A stretch of 45,800 nucleotides of DNA, from contig NZ_JAEULP010000030.1 of NCBI RefSeq assembly GCF_016792905.1, positions 1-45,800 of the forward strand, in the 5' to 3' direction. The translations under genes and the position numbers were made by a program. Every line of letters begins with the position of its first letter. The first letter of the stretch is position 1. A model generated the notes under the pieces. It worked only from the letters and a program-made list of their open reading frames with translations. It did not search any database and was not told where the DNA came from. Positions 15,277 through 24,840 of this stretch are shown one piece after another. The DNA comes from Tabrizicola sp. (lineage in GTDB: Bacteria > Pseudomonadota > Alphaproteobacteria > Rhodobacterales > Rhodobacteraceae).

Positions 15277-16248
15277 TCAGGCGCCCTTCGCGTGGATGAT
15301 CCGGCCGATCAGGTTCATCAGCACCTGCGCCGCAAGGATCGTCGTCGTGCCGGTATGGTCATAGTCGGGCGCGACCTCGACCAGATCGACGCCGACCACG
15401 GTGCCGCGCTGGCAGAGGCCGGCCAGCAGTTCCAGCACCTCGTAGTAGATGAAGCCGCCGTGCGAGGGCGTGCCGGTGCCGGGCGCGATGGAGGGATCGA
15501 AACCGTCGATGTCGATGGTGACGTAATACCGCGCGCCCTGCGGCACCCGCGCCAGCACCGCCTCTACACCCAGTTTGCGGATCTGGCGGACCGACAGGAT
15601 GTCGGACCCCATCTTGCGCGCATCCTCATAGCCGTCGCGCGCGGTCGAGGAGACGTTGCGGATGCCCAGTTGCGACAGGCCCGAGACGTAGGGCTTTTCT
15701 GCTGCCCGCCGCATCGGGCTGCCGTGGCCATTGCGCACGCCATGGCGGACGTCGACGAAGTCCAGATGTGCATCGATCTGCACGACGTGGATCGGACCCT
15801 TCTGGGCGCAGTCCTCATCGAAGGCGTTGATGCAGGGGATGTTGACCGAATGGTCGCCGCCGATCACCACCGGCAGGGCGCCCGCCTTCAGGATCCTGCG
15901 CACGCCGAATTCGATGTTGGCATGGCTGCGCTCGGTGTCGGTGTGGATGATGTCGGCATCGCCCAGATCGACGATGCGCACCTTGTCAGCGGGCAGGTAG
16001 GTGACGTCATCCTCATGGTCATAGGCGCCGCCGTGGCCGAAGGAGAACAGGGTCGAGGCCTCGCGCACGCCACGCGGCCCGAAGCGGGCGCCCGATCGCC
16101 ACTGGGTGCCAAAGTCGAAGGGTGCGCCAAGGATGGCGACATCGGCGTCGATGGCGTCCCAGTCGGGCTGGTAGGGCGACTTGCCGAAGGTGCAGATGCC
16201 GACGAAAGGCAGGTTCAACCGCCCGGTGTCATAGGAATTCCCCGCCAT
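15277..16248 (-). CDS. Agmatinase/guanidino-hydrolase family ureohydrolase
   Basis: A 323-residue product. All manganese ligands of the arginase superfamily are visible: GGDHS (H133), DAHLD (D159, H161, D163) and DIDGFDP (D246, D248), plus the conserved Glu in VEVAPDYD (E291). The SRSGARFGP-type substrate-loop region appears as QWRSGARFGPRGVREAS. The family hydrolyses guanidino groups to an amine and urea (agmatine, guanidinobutyrate, guanidinopropionate and others). It is the first gene of the minus-strand operon and lies divergent to a LysR regulator. The operon lacks putrescine-degradation genes, so guanidino compounds other than agmatine should be considered. Confidence 0.88.
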   Translation of the reverse strand: MAGNSYDTGRLNLPFVGICTFGKSPYQPDWDAIDADVAILGAPFDFGTQWRSGARFGPRGVREASTLFSFGHGGAYDHEDDVTYLPADKVRIVDLGDADIIHTDTERSHANIEFGVRRILKAGALPVVIGGDHSVNIPCINAFDEDCAQKGPIHVVQIDAHLDFVDVRHGVRNGHGSPMRRAAEKPYVSGLSQLGIRNVSSTARDGYEDARKMGSDILSVRQIRKLGVEAVLARVPQGARYYVTIDIDGFDPSIAPGTGTPSHGGFIYYEVLELLAGLCQRGTVVGVDLVEVAPDYDHTGTTTILAAQVLMNLIGRIIHAKGA

Positions 16249-16341
16249 GTCGGCCCCCCTTGTGCATCTGCCAAGAAGGCCATCGGCATTCGTTTCATGA
16301 AATATCTATGTTTCCATGTTCACTTTCCATATTATCAATGT
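16249..16341. promoter_or_regulatory. Divergent promoter region with repeated TTTC(C)AT elements
   Basis: This 93-bp gap between the ureohydrolase and LysR starts is markedly AT-rich over 16290-16340. It contains the perfect palindrome TTTCATGAAA (16293-16302) and two copies of TTTCCAT (16311-16317 and 16324-16330) in the same orientation, 13 bp apart. LysR proteins usually bind dyads (T-N11-A) in such divergent gaps to control both genes. The sites are therefore candidate operators. Confidence 0.5.
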
Positions 16342-17271
16342 ATGAACGCTGCCACCCGCCACGCCCCCGACCGTCTTCCCGTCAGCGACGTCGATCTGCG
16401 GCTGCTGCGGGTGTTCTCGACCATCGTTGCCTGCAACGGGTTTTCCGCAGCGCAGGACAGCCTGGGGATGACGCAGGCCACCATCTCCACCCATATGCGC
16501 CATCTTGAGGAACGGCTGCGCGTCCGGCTCTGCGAACGTGGCCGCGGGGGGTTCTTCCTGACGGACGAGGGGCGGCAGGTGCATGAGGCCTGCCTCGACC
16601 TTTTCGGGTCGATCGACCATTTCCAGACCGCCCTCGGCGATGTGGTGGGCGAGCTTTCCGGCACGCTGACCTTCGGCACGGTGGACGCAATGGTCACGAA
16701 CCCCTCGCTGAACCTGCACCGCGCCATCGCTGCCTTCCACCGGCGCGCGCCGCGGGTGACGCTGGAGTTCGACGTTGCCGCGCCGCAGGTCCTGTCACAG
16801 GGCCTGCTCAGCGGCGCCTACCAGGTCGTCCTCATGCCCGCCCCGTCCCGCCCGGTGAACACGCGGGCGCAGCTTCTGTTTCACGAGACGCAGAAACTCT
16901 ACTGCGGCCAGGACCATCCGCTGTTCGGCGTACCGGACTTCGAACTGACCCCGGACCTGCTGGCCCGCCAGTCCTTTGCCGGGCGAACCTACATGCCGCG
17001 CCTGCCGATCTGCGGCATCGATTTCGACTGGCGCGCAGCCACGCCGCACATGGAAGGGACGCTGATCCTCCTGTTGTCCGGGGCCTATATCGGCTTTCTG
17101 CCGGAGCACTACGCCGCGACCGAGGTGCAGGCTGGCCGCCTTCGGGGGCTTGCCGGTGATCGGCTTTCCTTCGATGACCCTTTCCAGATCGCCTACGCCC
17201 GACAGTCGCCCTCCCGTGCCGCGCTCGCGCTGACGCGTGCCATCGTCGAGTGCTGCGTCGCACCCGGCTAG
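16342..17271 (+). CDS. LysR-family transcriptional regulator
   Basis: A 309-residue product. The start at 16342 gives MNAATRHAPDRLPVSDVDLR and an N-terminal winged helix (LRLLRVFSTIVACNGFSAAQ, LGMTQATISTHMRHLEERL, LTDEGRQVHEACL). The effector domain covers about 100-305. It is transcribed divergently from the ureohydrolase operon over a 93-bp gap, which makes it the likely activator of that operon responding to its substrate or an intermediate. The DNA-binding helix and dimer linker look complete. Confidence 0.9.
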   Translation: MNAATRHAPDRLPVSDVDLRLLRVFSTIVACNGFSAAQDSLGMTQATISTHMRHLEERLRVRLCERGRGGFFLTDEGRQVHEACLDLFGSIDHFQTALGDVVGELSGTLTFGTVDAMVTNPSLNLHRAIAAFHRRAPRVTLEFDVAAPQVLSQGLLSGAYQVVLMPAPSRPVNTRAQLLFHETQKLYCGQDHPLFGVPDFELTPDLLARQSFAGRTYMPRLPICGIDFDWRAATPHMEGTLILLLSGAYIGFLPEHYAATEVQAGRLRGLAGDRLSFDDPFQIAYARQSPSRAALALTRAIVECCVAPG

Positions 17272-17393
17272 GTACTGACCGCGCAGCAAGGAATGTGCAC
17301 CCTGAACGCCGCCTCCGGCCCCAGAGCCTCCGTTTTCTGATGCCGATTTCCGAAGTGCGACCCGCCTCGGCTGACTGGATCCAGTCTTCGCGA

Positions 17394-18386
17394 TCAGCCT
17401 CCGGCGGTGCGCAGCGTGTCGCGCGGCGACAGGCCGTATCGTGCGCGGTACAGTTCCGAAAACCGGCCGAAATGGGTAAAGCCCCAGCGCAACGCCACTT
17501 CGGTCACGGTGGTGCCGGGGCTGGCGGCGCGCAGATCGTCATGGGCCCGCGCCAACCGCACGTCGCGCCAGAACCCCAGTGGCGTGGTATCACGATGCTG
17601 GCGGAACACCAGTTGCAGCCCACGCGGGGAAATGCCTGCTGCCTCGGCCACGTCCCGCAAGGTCAGCGGTTGGTCGAGGTTTGCCTCGATATAGCTTTCG
17701 GCAAGGCGCAAATGACGCGGGCGGGGCGCAGCCTTGTGGCGGGCCAGCGCGCCGAAATGGTCATGCGCCGCCGCCTCTATCAGTCCCGACAGGACGGCGT
17801 GCTCGATCTGGCGCGCCATCAGCCCCGCGCCGATCGGCGGGCTGCCCGCATCGGACTCGGCCACCAGCCACAGCACCAGCCGACGCAGCGCAGCCCCCGG
17901 TCCGGTGGTCAGATCCAGCGGGCCCTGAAAGGTCAGCGGCCGGTCGGATGGACCGCCGAGTTCGGTCGCAAGGTGGCCCTGCATCGCGCGCCGGTCGATT
18001 TGCACCAGAACCTGCCGGGCGCCGGCCTCCCACACCATGCGGGTGGGCAGATGCGGGTTCAACACCGCCGCTTGCGCCGGTGTCGACAGATAGCGGCTGG
18101 TGCCATTGGTTATTTCGGCTCCGCCTTCCAGTGGAATCTGCAAGAGATAGAAGCCCTGCAACTCGCCCGGCGCGATCAGCGTGCGCGCGCCATATTCGAT
18201 ATAGTTCAGCGACAGGCTCTGCCCCGGCAGATGGTGGTGGCGCGCATCGAACCGCGCCTCGGTCCCCAGGGTTTCCAGCCGATGAGGACAGAAGACCGCC
18301 GCCACCCGTTCCCGCGCCTCGTCCAGATCGGACGAGCGGAACAGGGCGTGTGCCGAAAGCGGGGCTTTCACGCGAGGGGCAGTCAT
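17394..18386 (-). CDS. AraC-family regulator (IifR/AntR-like)
   Basis: A 330-residue product with a cupin-like N-terminal sensor region (LPGQSLSLNYIEYGARTLI, LQGFYLLQIPLEGGAEI) and a C-terminal AraC DNA-binding domain with two helix-turn-helices (LRDVAEAAGISPRGLQLVFR, VTEVALRWGFTHFGRFSELY). The N-terminal pattern resembles regulators of aromatic oxygenase operons. The gene is divergent from the SDR/monooxygenase genes over a 178-bp gap, so it probably controls them. Confidence 0.88.
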   Translation of the reverse strand: MTAPRVKAPLSAHALFRSSDLDEARERVAAVFCPHRLETLGTEARFDARHHHLPGQSLSLNYIEYGARTLIAPGELQGFYLLQIPLEGGAEITNGTSRYLSTPAQAAVLNPHLPTRMVWEAGARQVLVQIDRRAMQGHLATELGGPSDRPLTFQGPLDLTTGPGAALRRLVLWLVAESDAGSPPIGAGLMARQIEHAVLSGLIEAAAHDHFGALARHKAAPRPRHLRLAESYIEANLDQPLTLRDVAEAAGISPRGLQLVFRQHRDTTPLGFWRDVRLARAHDDLRAASPGTTVTEVALRWGFTHFGRFSELYRARYGLSPRDTLRTAGG

Positions 18387-18564
18387 CGAACCTGTCCGGG
18401 CCTTTCCTGATCTGACGACGCAAGCCTAGCACGACGCGGCCACAACCGATCCGTCCGATACACGATTTTTTCGTTTTCCGGATAACGAGCGCGCCTGGCG
18501 GATAGCGCGAGGGAACCGGCTGCCGAAATCTGTTTCAAACTCAAAATACCCAGGAGGGAACCGG
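18387..18564. promoter_or_regulatory. Divergent control region between the AraC regulator and the oxygenase operon
   Basis: 178 bp without a gene. It contains an AT-rich tract (ACGATTTTTTCGTTTTCCGG, about 18462-18481) unusual for this genome and a good ribosome site (CAGGAGGGA) before the SDR start at 18565. No clear sigma-70 promoter could be fixed by eye. AraC binding sites are expected here. Confidence 0.4.
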
Positions 18565-19347
18565 ATGCGTGGATTGCAGGGCAAGGTGGCGATCGTGCCG
18601 GGCGGCGCCACCAAGATCGGCCGGGCCGTGGTCGCGGGGTTCCGCGCCGCCGGAACGCGGGTGATGGTGGCGGATATCGTCGAACCGGCGGGCGATCTGG
18701 CGGGCGATCTGGGCGAAGGGGTCGGCTTTTGCCGCTGCGACCTGCGCGACGATGGCCAGATTGCCGCCCTGGTGGCCGAGACCACCCGGCGCTTTGGCCG
18801 GATCGACTTTCTGGTCAATGTCGCCTGCACCTATCTGGACAATGGCGCCGCCTCGACCCGCGCCGAATGGCTTGAGGCGCTGGACGTGAACCTTGTCGGC
18901 TCGGTCATGCTGATGCAGGCGGCGCGGGCGGAACTGGCGAAGAACCGGGGAGCCATCGTCAACTTCGGCTCAATTTCCTCGCGCGTGGCGCAGACCGGGC
19001 GCTGGCTTTATCCGGTGTCCAAGGCGGCGATCCTGCAACTGACGCGCAATCAGGCGATGGACCTCGCGCCCGAGGGCATCCGCGTCAACGCCGTCAGCCC
19101 CGGCTGGACCTGGTCGAACATCATGGACCAGCTGACCCACGGCAACCGCGCCAAGACCGACGGGGTGGCCGCGCCGTTCCACCTGCTTGGCCGCGTGGCC
19201 GACCCCGAAGAGGTGGCGGCCACGGTGCTGTTCCTGTGTTCGGACGAGGCGAGCTTCATCACCGGCACCGATATCTGCGTGGATGGCGGCTACACCGCCA
19301 TGGGACCGGAACGGGCGGAACCGGCCATTCCGAAGCTGATGGACTGA
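18565..19347 (+). CDS. Short-chain dehydrogenase/reductase of the oxygenase cluster (IifB-like)
   Basis: A 260-residue SDR with [20 protein letters not shown] at the nucleotide site, where Pro replaces the usual Thr of TGxxx[12 protein letters not shown] carries an acidic residue that favours [15 protein letters not shown] takes the place of NNAG, and [10 protein letters not shown] and YPVSKAAI supply the catalytic Ser, Tyr and Lys. The GATKIG form and the tail [20 protein letters not shown] are reminiscent of the SDR encoded in indole-oxidation (iif) clusters. It lies 24 bp before the flavin monooxygenase and is probably co-transcribed. In iif clusters the SDR acts after the initial oxygenation of indole. 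The exact substrate here is unknown. Confidence 0.85.
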   Translation: MRGLQGKVAIVPGGATKIGRAVVAGFRAAGTRVMVADIVEPAGDLAGDLGEGVGFCRCDLRDDGQIAALVAETTRRFGRIDFLVNVACTYLDNGAASTRAEWLEALDVNLVGSVMLMQAARAELAKNRGAIVNFGSISSRVAQTGRWLYPVSKAAILQLTRNQAMDLAPEGIRVNAVSPGWTWSNIMDQLTHGNRAKTDGVAAPFHLLGRVADPEEVAATVLFLCSDEASFITGTDICVDGGYTAMGPERAEPAIPKLMD

Positions 19348-19371
19348 ACCGGACAGAACAGGGAGAGAGAG

Positions 19372-20604
19372 ATGAGAAAGATCACCATCATCGGCGGCGG
19401 GCAAGCGGGGCTGCAACTGGGCATCGGCCTCTTGCAAAAGGGCTACCGCGTGCGCATCGTGCAGAACCGCACGGCAGAAGACATCGCCACCGGTCGCGTG
19501 CTGTCCAGCCAGTGCATGTTCTCGAACGCGCTGGCTCATGAAGCCGCCCTTGGCATCGACTTCTGGGCCAAGGACTGCCCGCCGGTGCAGGGCATCAACT
19601 TCATCGTGCCGAACCCGGATGGATCGGGCACGCGGCTGATCGACTGGGCCGCGCGGCTGGACCGCGACGCCCTGTCGGTGGACCAGCGCGTGAAGGTGCC
19701 CCGCTGGATGGCCGAGTTCGGCCGGCTGGGCGGCGAGATGGTGATCGCCGATGCCGGGATTGCCGAGATCGACGCCTATGCCGCCGAGGATGACCTGGTG
19801 ATCGTTGCCTCGGGCAAGGGCGAGGTCGGCCGCATGTTCGCCCGCGATGCGGAGAAATCGGCCTATGACAAGCCGATGCGCGCCCTTGCCCTGACCTATG
19901 TGACCGGCATGACGCCGCGCCAGCCACATTCCGCGGTGGAGTTCAACCTGATCCCCGGCGTGGGTGAATACTTCGTCTTTCCTGCCCTGACCAGCACCGG
20001 CCCCTGCGAGATCATGGTATTCGAGGGCATCCCCGGCGGGCCGATGGATTGCTGGGCCGATGTGACGACGCCCGAGGCCCACCTGGCAAAATCGCTGGAG
20101 ATCCTGACGACCTTCCTGCCCTGGGAATACGAACGGTCGAAGAATTGCCAGTTGACCGATGCCAACGGCATCCTGGCCGGGCGCTTTGCCCCGACGATAC
20201 GCCACCCGGTCGCCACCCTGCCCTCGGGGCGCAAGGTGCTGGGCCTGGGCGATGCGGTCTGCCTGAACGATCCGATCACCGGGCAGGGGTCGAACAACGC
20301 GGCAAAGGCGGCGGCGGTCTATCTCGACCGCATCCTCGCCCATGGCGAGGCGCCCTTTGACGAAGCGTTCATGCAAGGCACCTTCGATGCCTTCTGGGCC
20401 TATGCGCAATGGGTGGTGCGCTGGACCAACATGCTGCTCTTGCCGCCGCCGCCCTTCATCCTGGACATCATGGGGGCGGCCTGCGGCGAGCCGCGGCTGG
20501 CGCACCGGATGGCGAACGGCTTCGACGACCCGCGCGACTTCTTCCCGTGGTTCGCCGATCCGGCCGCCGCCGGTGCCTATCTGGCCCAGCTGAAGGCGGC
20601 CTGA
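19372..20604 (+). CDS. StyA-like FAD-dependent monooxygenase (styrene/indole oxygenase family)
   Basis: A 410-residue product close to the StyA length of about 415. It begins with the dinucleotide motif ITIIGGGQAGLQLGIGLL. RVLSSQCMFSNALAHEAALG, the later VLGLGDAVCLNDPITGQGSN and a Trp-rich C-terminus (FWAYAQWVVRWTNMLL) match group E flavoprotein monooxygenases, which use reduced FAD delivered by a separate reductase to epoxidise styrene or indole. A flavin reductase gene follows after one base. A ribosome site (GGGAGAGAG) precedes the start. The SDR, reductase and AraC regulator around it favour an indole-type (iifC/indA) enzyme over styrene catabolism, since no StyC/StyD genes are present. 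Confidence 0.88.
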   Translation: MRKITIIGGGQAGLQLGIGLLQKGYRVRIVQNRTAEDIATGRVLSSQCMFSNALAHEAALGIDFWAKDCPPVQGINFIVPNPDGSGTRLIDWAARLDRDALSVDQRVKVPRWMAEFGRLGGEMVIADAGIAEIDAYAAEDDLVIVASGKGEVGRMFARDAEKSAYDKPMRALALTYVTGMTPRQPHSAVEFNLIPGVGEYFVFPALTSTGPCEIMVFEGIPGGPMDCWADVTTPEAHLAKSLEILTTFLPWEYERSKNCQLTDANGILAGRFAPTIRHPVATLPSGRKVLGLGDAVCLNDPITGQGSNNAAKAAAVYLDRILAHGEAPFDEAFMQGTFDAFWAYAQWVVRWTNMLLLPPPPFILDIMGAACGEPRLAHRMANGFDDPRDFFPWFADPAAAGAYLAQLKAA

Positions 20605-20605
20605 G

Positions 20606-21100
20606 TTGGGCAGCCCCGTCGATCGCGACAGCTTTCGCACGGCCATGGCGCGGTTTCCCGGCGCGGTCACTATCGTGACCAGCCGGGCCGGACCCGAACG
20701 GCGCGGCATCACCGCCACCGCGGTCTGCTCGGTCAGCGCCGATCCGCCAAGCCTGCTGGTCTGCCTGAACCGCAAGACCGGCACCTGCGCCATGGTGCGT
20801 GAAACCGGGCGATTCAACGTCAGCCTGCTGGCGGGCGAGGCGCAGGCCATCGCGCTGCGCTTTGCCGGGGCGGACGGTGCCACCGGCGAGGGCAAGTTTA
20901 GCGAGGGCCGCTGGCACGAGGACGGGCATGGCCTGCCGGTTCTGGCCGATGCGGTGGCCAATTTCTCGTGCGAGGTGGCCGAGATGACCGATGCGGGTTC
21001 GCATACCGTGTTCATCGGCCATATCGCCGAGATCGATCTGGGCGAGGGGCCGGCGCTGGTCTACGAACAGTCGCGCTTTCACCGGCTGCAGGCGCTCTAG
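20606..21100 (+). CDS. Flavin reductase (StyB/IifD-like)
   Basis: A 164-residue product with a TTG start at 20606, one base after the monooxygenase stop. No ATG or GTG gives the full domain. It has the flavin-reductase-like split-barrel motifs FRTAMARFPGAVTIVTS, GITATAVCSVSADPPSLLVC and FNVSLLAGEA, and ends with the family's HTVFIGHI...YEQSRFHRL. It would reduce FAD or FMN with NAD(P)H for the adjacent two-component oxygenase. The domain is complete (usual length about 160-180). The tight spacing indicates translational coupling. Confidence 0.88.
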   Translation: MGSPVDRDSFRTAMARFPGAVTIVTSRAGPERRGITATAVCSVSADPPSLLVCLNRKTGTCAMVRETGRFNVSLLAGEAQAIALRFAGADGATGEGKFSEGRWHEDGHGLPVLADAVANFSCEVAEMTDAGSHTVFIGHIAEIDLGEGPALVYEQSRFHRLQAL

Positions 21101-21271
21101 GCTCCAGCGTCCAGGCTCATTGATCGTCAGAACCAGTCGCCGGGCTCGGACGGTGTCTCTGGTCAAGTTCGGTGCTTGATCGGTGCGCCAAGTTGACGCA
21201 GGGTAGCCCGGTGGTAGCGGACCGTCTGGTGAGACGCCTTGAGCCAGGATCTGCGGGTGTGGGATCTGAAA

Positions 21272-22024
21272 ATGTCTTTCAAGCCTGTGTCTCTGGCGAT
21301 CATCTTCACCATCGCTTTCCTCACGGGCGCGCCCACGAAGGCCGAGGTAAGCCAGGAGGCCGAGCTGGATCTGGCTCTTCGCCTTGCGGTCCTGCTGCAA
21401 TCGGCCCGTGCCGTCATCGGGGCAGAGCAGGCGCTGATCAATGATCCCGCAATCGGCGACAAGGGATTGACGGGCAAAGAGGTTCTGGCCCGCGCCACCA
21501 AGGCATTCGTGGAAAAGACCGGCGCGCCGCCCCTGAGTGACGGCATGGACGCGCGCGAGGCCGACCTTATCTCGGCCCTGATGGCCTCGATCACCGAGGT
21601 GATGGATGCCAACGCCGCGTCGATCAACCGTGAAGGCATCGCGTTCAAGGGTTTCGTGCCGGCGGTCTTTGGTCGCCTCGTGAACGAAACCTTCCTGAGC
21701 AAGGCCGGGGACCGAGCCGAAATCAAGGTCACCGCGCCAATGAGCCTCGTGCGCAACCGGAAGTCCCGACCCGACGCCTGGGAGGATCAGGTCATCACCG
21801 AATACCTGCTTTCTCCCGAATGGCAGAAGGGAGCCGTCTACTCCAGCCTGACCGAGACCGGAGATCGCGAAGCCTTTCGCGTCATGGTTCCCGAATACTA
21901 CACCGAGGGCTGTCTGGCCTGTCATGGTTCGCCGGCGGGCGAAGTCGATGTCACGGGCTATCCCAAGGAAGGCGGCGCGCTTGGCGATCTGGGTGGCGTG
22001 ATCAGCATCACCCTCTACCCGTAA
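21272..22024 (+). CDS. Periplasmic c-type heme protein, Tll0287-like/DUF3365 sensor
   Basis: A 250-residue product. The ATG at 21272 gives a signal peptide ([18 protein letters not shown]); a TTG 11 codons upstream is possible. The mature part is helical ([20 protein letters not shown]), followed by the region [18 protein letters not shown] single c-type heme site CLACHG has C214, C217 and H218. Tll0287-like domains bind heme c in a PAS-like fold and occur alone or at the sensor end of kinases. The gene ends 8 bp before a histidine kinase, so it probably serves as that kinase's separate periplasmic redox or gas sensor. The start has only a weak ribosome site. Confidence 0.85.
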   Translation: MSFKPVSLAIIFTIAFLTGAPTKAEVSQEAELDLALRLAVLLQSARAVIGAEQALINDPAIGDKGLTGKEVLARATKAFVEKTGAPPLSDGMDAREADLISALMASITEVMDANAASINREGIAFKGFVPAVFGRLVNETFLSKAGDRAEIKVTAPMSLVRNRKSRPDAWEDQVITEYLLSPEWQKGAVYSSLTETGDREAFRVMVPEYYTEGCLACHGSPAGEVDVTGYPKEGGALGDLGGVISITLYP

Positions 22025-22032
22025 GGCCGCGA

Positions 22033-24828
22033 ATGGCGCGGTTGGATCGAGTGGCCAATATGCTGGGGCGAGTGTCGATCTTCGCGCGACTGGCGTTTCT
22101 GGCCATCGTCCTGCTGGCGGCCCTGATCGGATCGAACGCCTATCTCGGACAGCGCCTTTCGCGCAATGCCGAGGCGATCGCGCAAGAGGTGGCGCGGGTC
22201 GGCGAACTGCGCCTGGCCTATTCTGCGGCGGCCCGCTTCGGCGAATTGAAATACTGGCTTTCGGATCTTGCCGTCAGCCTGCTCATGCGGTCCGAGAGCA
22301 ATGCCAACGCCGCCCATGATGCGCTGATGGCCGATCTTGACGCGCTTGAGCCGATGGCGCCCGACAGTGTCGCGCGGATCCGCAAGGAAGTGGCCGCCTT
22401 GCGGGAGCAGGCCTTCCTGGCGGTCGATGCCTACAGCCAAGATCAGCGTGTTCTCGGCAACTCGCTGGTGGCGCAAGGCCAGTCGCACATCCTGAATGTC
22501 GACGCGGAACTTGGCGCATTGGTAGACCGGCTGGAGGCGCAGGCAGTCACGACTGGGCAGGACGCGCTTACCTCGGCAAATTCGGCCGTCACTCGCGCCA
22601 CGCAGATCTCGGTTGTGGCGGCGGTCCTTGGGCTTTTGCTGACGCTTGGGATCATCGCCACGATCACCAATCCCCTGCGTCGCGTGATGTCTGCGATGAC
22701 GGAAATTACAGGCGGGAATCTCTCGACGCCGATCCCGGATGCCGGTCGCGACGAGATCGGCGTGATGAGTCGCACCCTGGGCCTCTTCCGCGACAGCCTG
22801 CGAGAGCGCGAGGCGCTGGCGGCGAAACAGCGCGAACTCGTCACGAGCCTTGCCGAAGCCCGGGACGAGGCGATGCGTGCCACCACGGCCAAAAGCCAGT
22901 TCCTCGCCAGCATGAGCCATGAAATCCGCACGCCCATGAACGGCATCATCGGGATGAGCAATCTATTGCTCGATACTGACCTCCCACCTGAACAGGCGGA
23001 ATTTGCACGCACCATCAACGACAGCGCCGAAAGCCTGCTGACGATCCTGAACGATATCCTGGATTTCTCGAAGGTCGAGGCGGGCAAGCTGGATCTGGAG
23101 CGCGTGGCGTTCGACTTGCGCGAATGCATCGAAGGGGCGCTTGACCTTGTGGCAATGGCCGCGGGCAAGAAGGGTCTGGACCTTGCCTATGTGATCGAAA
23201 CCGAGGTTCCGCAGAGGATCGTCTCGGATCCGACCCGGTTGCGGCAGGTCCTCCTCAACCTTTTGAACAACGCGATAAAGTTCACCGAAAAGGGCGAGGT
23301 CGTCCTGACCGTCGGACGCGAAGGCGGTGCGGCGGCGGAGGTCGACGACTGCACCCTGCGCATGACCGTCCAGGATACCGGGATCGGCATCCCGCCCGAC
23401 CGGATCGGCCGGCTTTTCCAATCCTTCACGCAGGCAGATGCCTCGACCACGCGCCGCTTTGGCGGAACAGGCCTTGGACTTGCCATCAGCCAGCGGTTGG
23501 TATCCTTGATGGGCGGAGAGATCGGGGTGACAAGCGAACCCGGAAAGGGCTCCAGCTTCAGCTTCACGATCAGGGCGCCGGTGGCCGAACAGATACGAGC
23601 GGTCCGCATCAACGAGGCGCGTCCCGATCTTGAAGGCAGGCGCGTGCTGATCGTCGATGACAATACCACGAACGGCCAGATCCTGACGCGCCAGTGCGAA
23701 ATCTGGTCGATGAAGCCGACATATGCAACGGGACCTGCCGAGGCGCTGGTGCTGCTGCGTGATGGCCAGCGATTCGACATCGCAATTCTTGACATGCATA
23801 TGCCCGACATGGACGGCTTCGGCCTTGCCCAGGCGATCCGCGACCTGCCCGATCCCCAGCCGATGCCACTGATCCTGCTCAGCTCTCTCGGCCATGCGGG
23901 TGATCATGATGCCGGGGCGCTGAAAACCGCTGGTTTTGCCGAGGTCATGGCCAAGCCGATAAAGCCCTCGACGCTGCTCAACGCGCTTCTGACCATCGCG
24001 CTTGGTGAGCCCGCACGGGTTCTTCCCCACCGGCGCATGGACCGCCCTCGCATCGACGACCAGCTTGCGGCAGAACTGCCGGCCCGGATCCTGCTGGCCG
24101 ACGACCATCCAACCAACCAGAAGCTCGGCGGGATGATCCTGAAGCGGCTGGGCTATCGCGCCGATGTCGCTGGCAACGGGTTGGAGGTGCTGGAGGCGCT
24201 GGAGCGCCAGCCCTACGACCTGATCCTGATGGACATCGAGATGCCCGAGATGGACGGGGTCGAGACAACGCGTCGGATCATCGCGACGTATCCGGAAGGC
24301 AAGCGGCCGAAGATCGTCGCGGTGACGGCCAACGCGATGGAGGGAGACCGCGAGCGCTTCATCGCGGCCGGAATGAGCGACTATGTGAGCAAGCCCATCC
24401 GTGTCGAAGCATTGGTGCGGGCCCTGAGAGCCTGCCTTGATGGCGGCCTGGAAACGATGGGGGAACCAATGTCCGCACCCGAAGGCGAACTGGACCCCAA
24501 GGCCCTTGCACAGCTTCTCGATGTGATCGGCGGCGACCATGCTGCCTTCAGGGAACTGGTCCAGAGCTTTCTTGATGACGGCCCCGGGCTGGTGAATGGC
24601 CTTGCTGCGGCGGTTGAAGCGAATGACGCCGACGCCCTGCGCCGTGCCGCCCACACCCTCAAGGGCAGCGCGACGGATTTCGGGGCCGTTGCCCTGGAGG
24701 CACTCTGCCGCGAAATCGAGGCGATCGGGCGGGAGGGCGAGGTCGCCGCCGCCGCCTCCCGGGTCGATGCGGTAATGCGGGAATACAAGACTGTGGAAAT
24801 GGGCCTGAAAGGCCTGCTGGTGGCCTGA
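22033..24828 (+). CDS. Hybrid sensor histidine kinase (HAMP-HisKA-HATPase-REC-REC-HPt)
   Basis: A 931-residue inner-membrane kinase. TM1 is at about 18-38 ([20 protein letters not shown]), followed by a periplasmic helical domain of about 155 residues, TM2 at about 195-215 ([20 protein letters not shown]) and HAMP ([16 protein letters not shown]). The kinase core has [13 protein letters not shown] (H296), the N box [24 protein letters not shown] and [10 protein letters not shown]. Receiver 1 has its phospho-acceptor D587 in [11 protein letters not shown] and receiver 2 has D734 in [11 protein letters not shown]. The C-terminal HPt has H874 in [13 protein letters not shown]. This full phosphorelay can pass phosphate to an external receiver, and the next gene encodes one. 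Confidence 0.92.
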   Translation: MARLDRVANMLGRVSIFARLAFLAIVLLAALIGSNAYLGQRLSRNAEAIAQEVARVGELRLAYSAAARFGELKYWLSDLAVSLLMRSESNANAAHDALMADLDALEPMAPDSVARIRKEVAALREQAFLAVDAYSQDQRVLGNSLVAQGQSHILNVDAELGALVDRLEAQAVTTGQDALTSANSAVTRATQISVVAAVLGLLLTLGIIATITNPLRRVMSAMTEITGGNLSTPIPDAGRDEIGVMSRTLGLFRDSLREREALAAKQRELVTSLAEARDEAMRATTAKSQFLASMSHEIRTPMNGIIGMSNLLLDTDLPPEQAEFARTINDSAESLLTILNDILDFSKVEAGKLDLERVAFDLRECIEGALDLVAMAAGKKGLDLAYVIETEVPQRIVSDPTRLRQVLLNLLNNAIKFTEKGEVVLTVGREGGAAAEVDDCTLRMTVQDTGIGIPPDRIGRLFQSFTQADASTTRRFGGTGLGLAISQRLVSLMGGEIGVTSEPGKGSSFSFTIRAPVAEQIRAVRINEARPDLEGRRVLIVDDNTTNGQILTRQCEIWSMKPTYATGPAEALVLLRDGQRFDIAILDMHMPDMDGFGLAQAIRDLPDPQPMPLILLSSLGHAGDHDAGALKTAGFAEVMAKPIKPSTLLNALLTIALGEPARVLPHRRMDRPRIDDQLAAELPARILLADDHPTNQKLGGMILKRLGYRADVAGNGLEVLEALERQPYDLILMDIEMPEMDGVETTRRIIATYPEGKRPKIVAVTANAMEGDRERFIAAGMSDYVSKPIRVEALVRALRACLDGGLETMGEPMSAPEGELDPKALAQLLDVIGGDHAAFRELVQSFLDDGPGLVNGLAAAVEANDADALRRAAHTLKGSATDFGAVALEALCREIEAIGREGEVAAAASRVDAVMREYKTVEMGLKGLLVA

Positions 24829-24840
24829 AACGGCAGGACG

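Noticed and set aside
14794-16341. Long plus-strand extension upstream of the LysR start
   Set aside because: It is antisense to the SDR and ureohydrolase genes. The LysR domain begins at the 16342 ATG.
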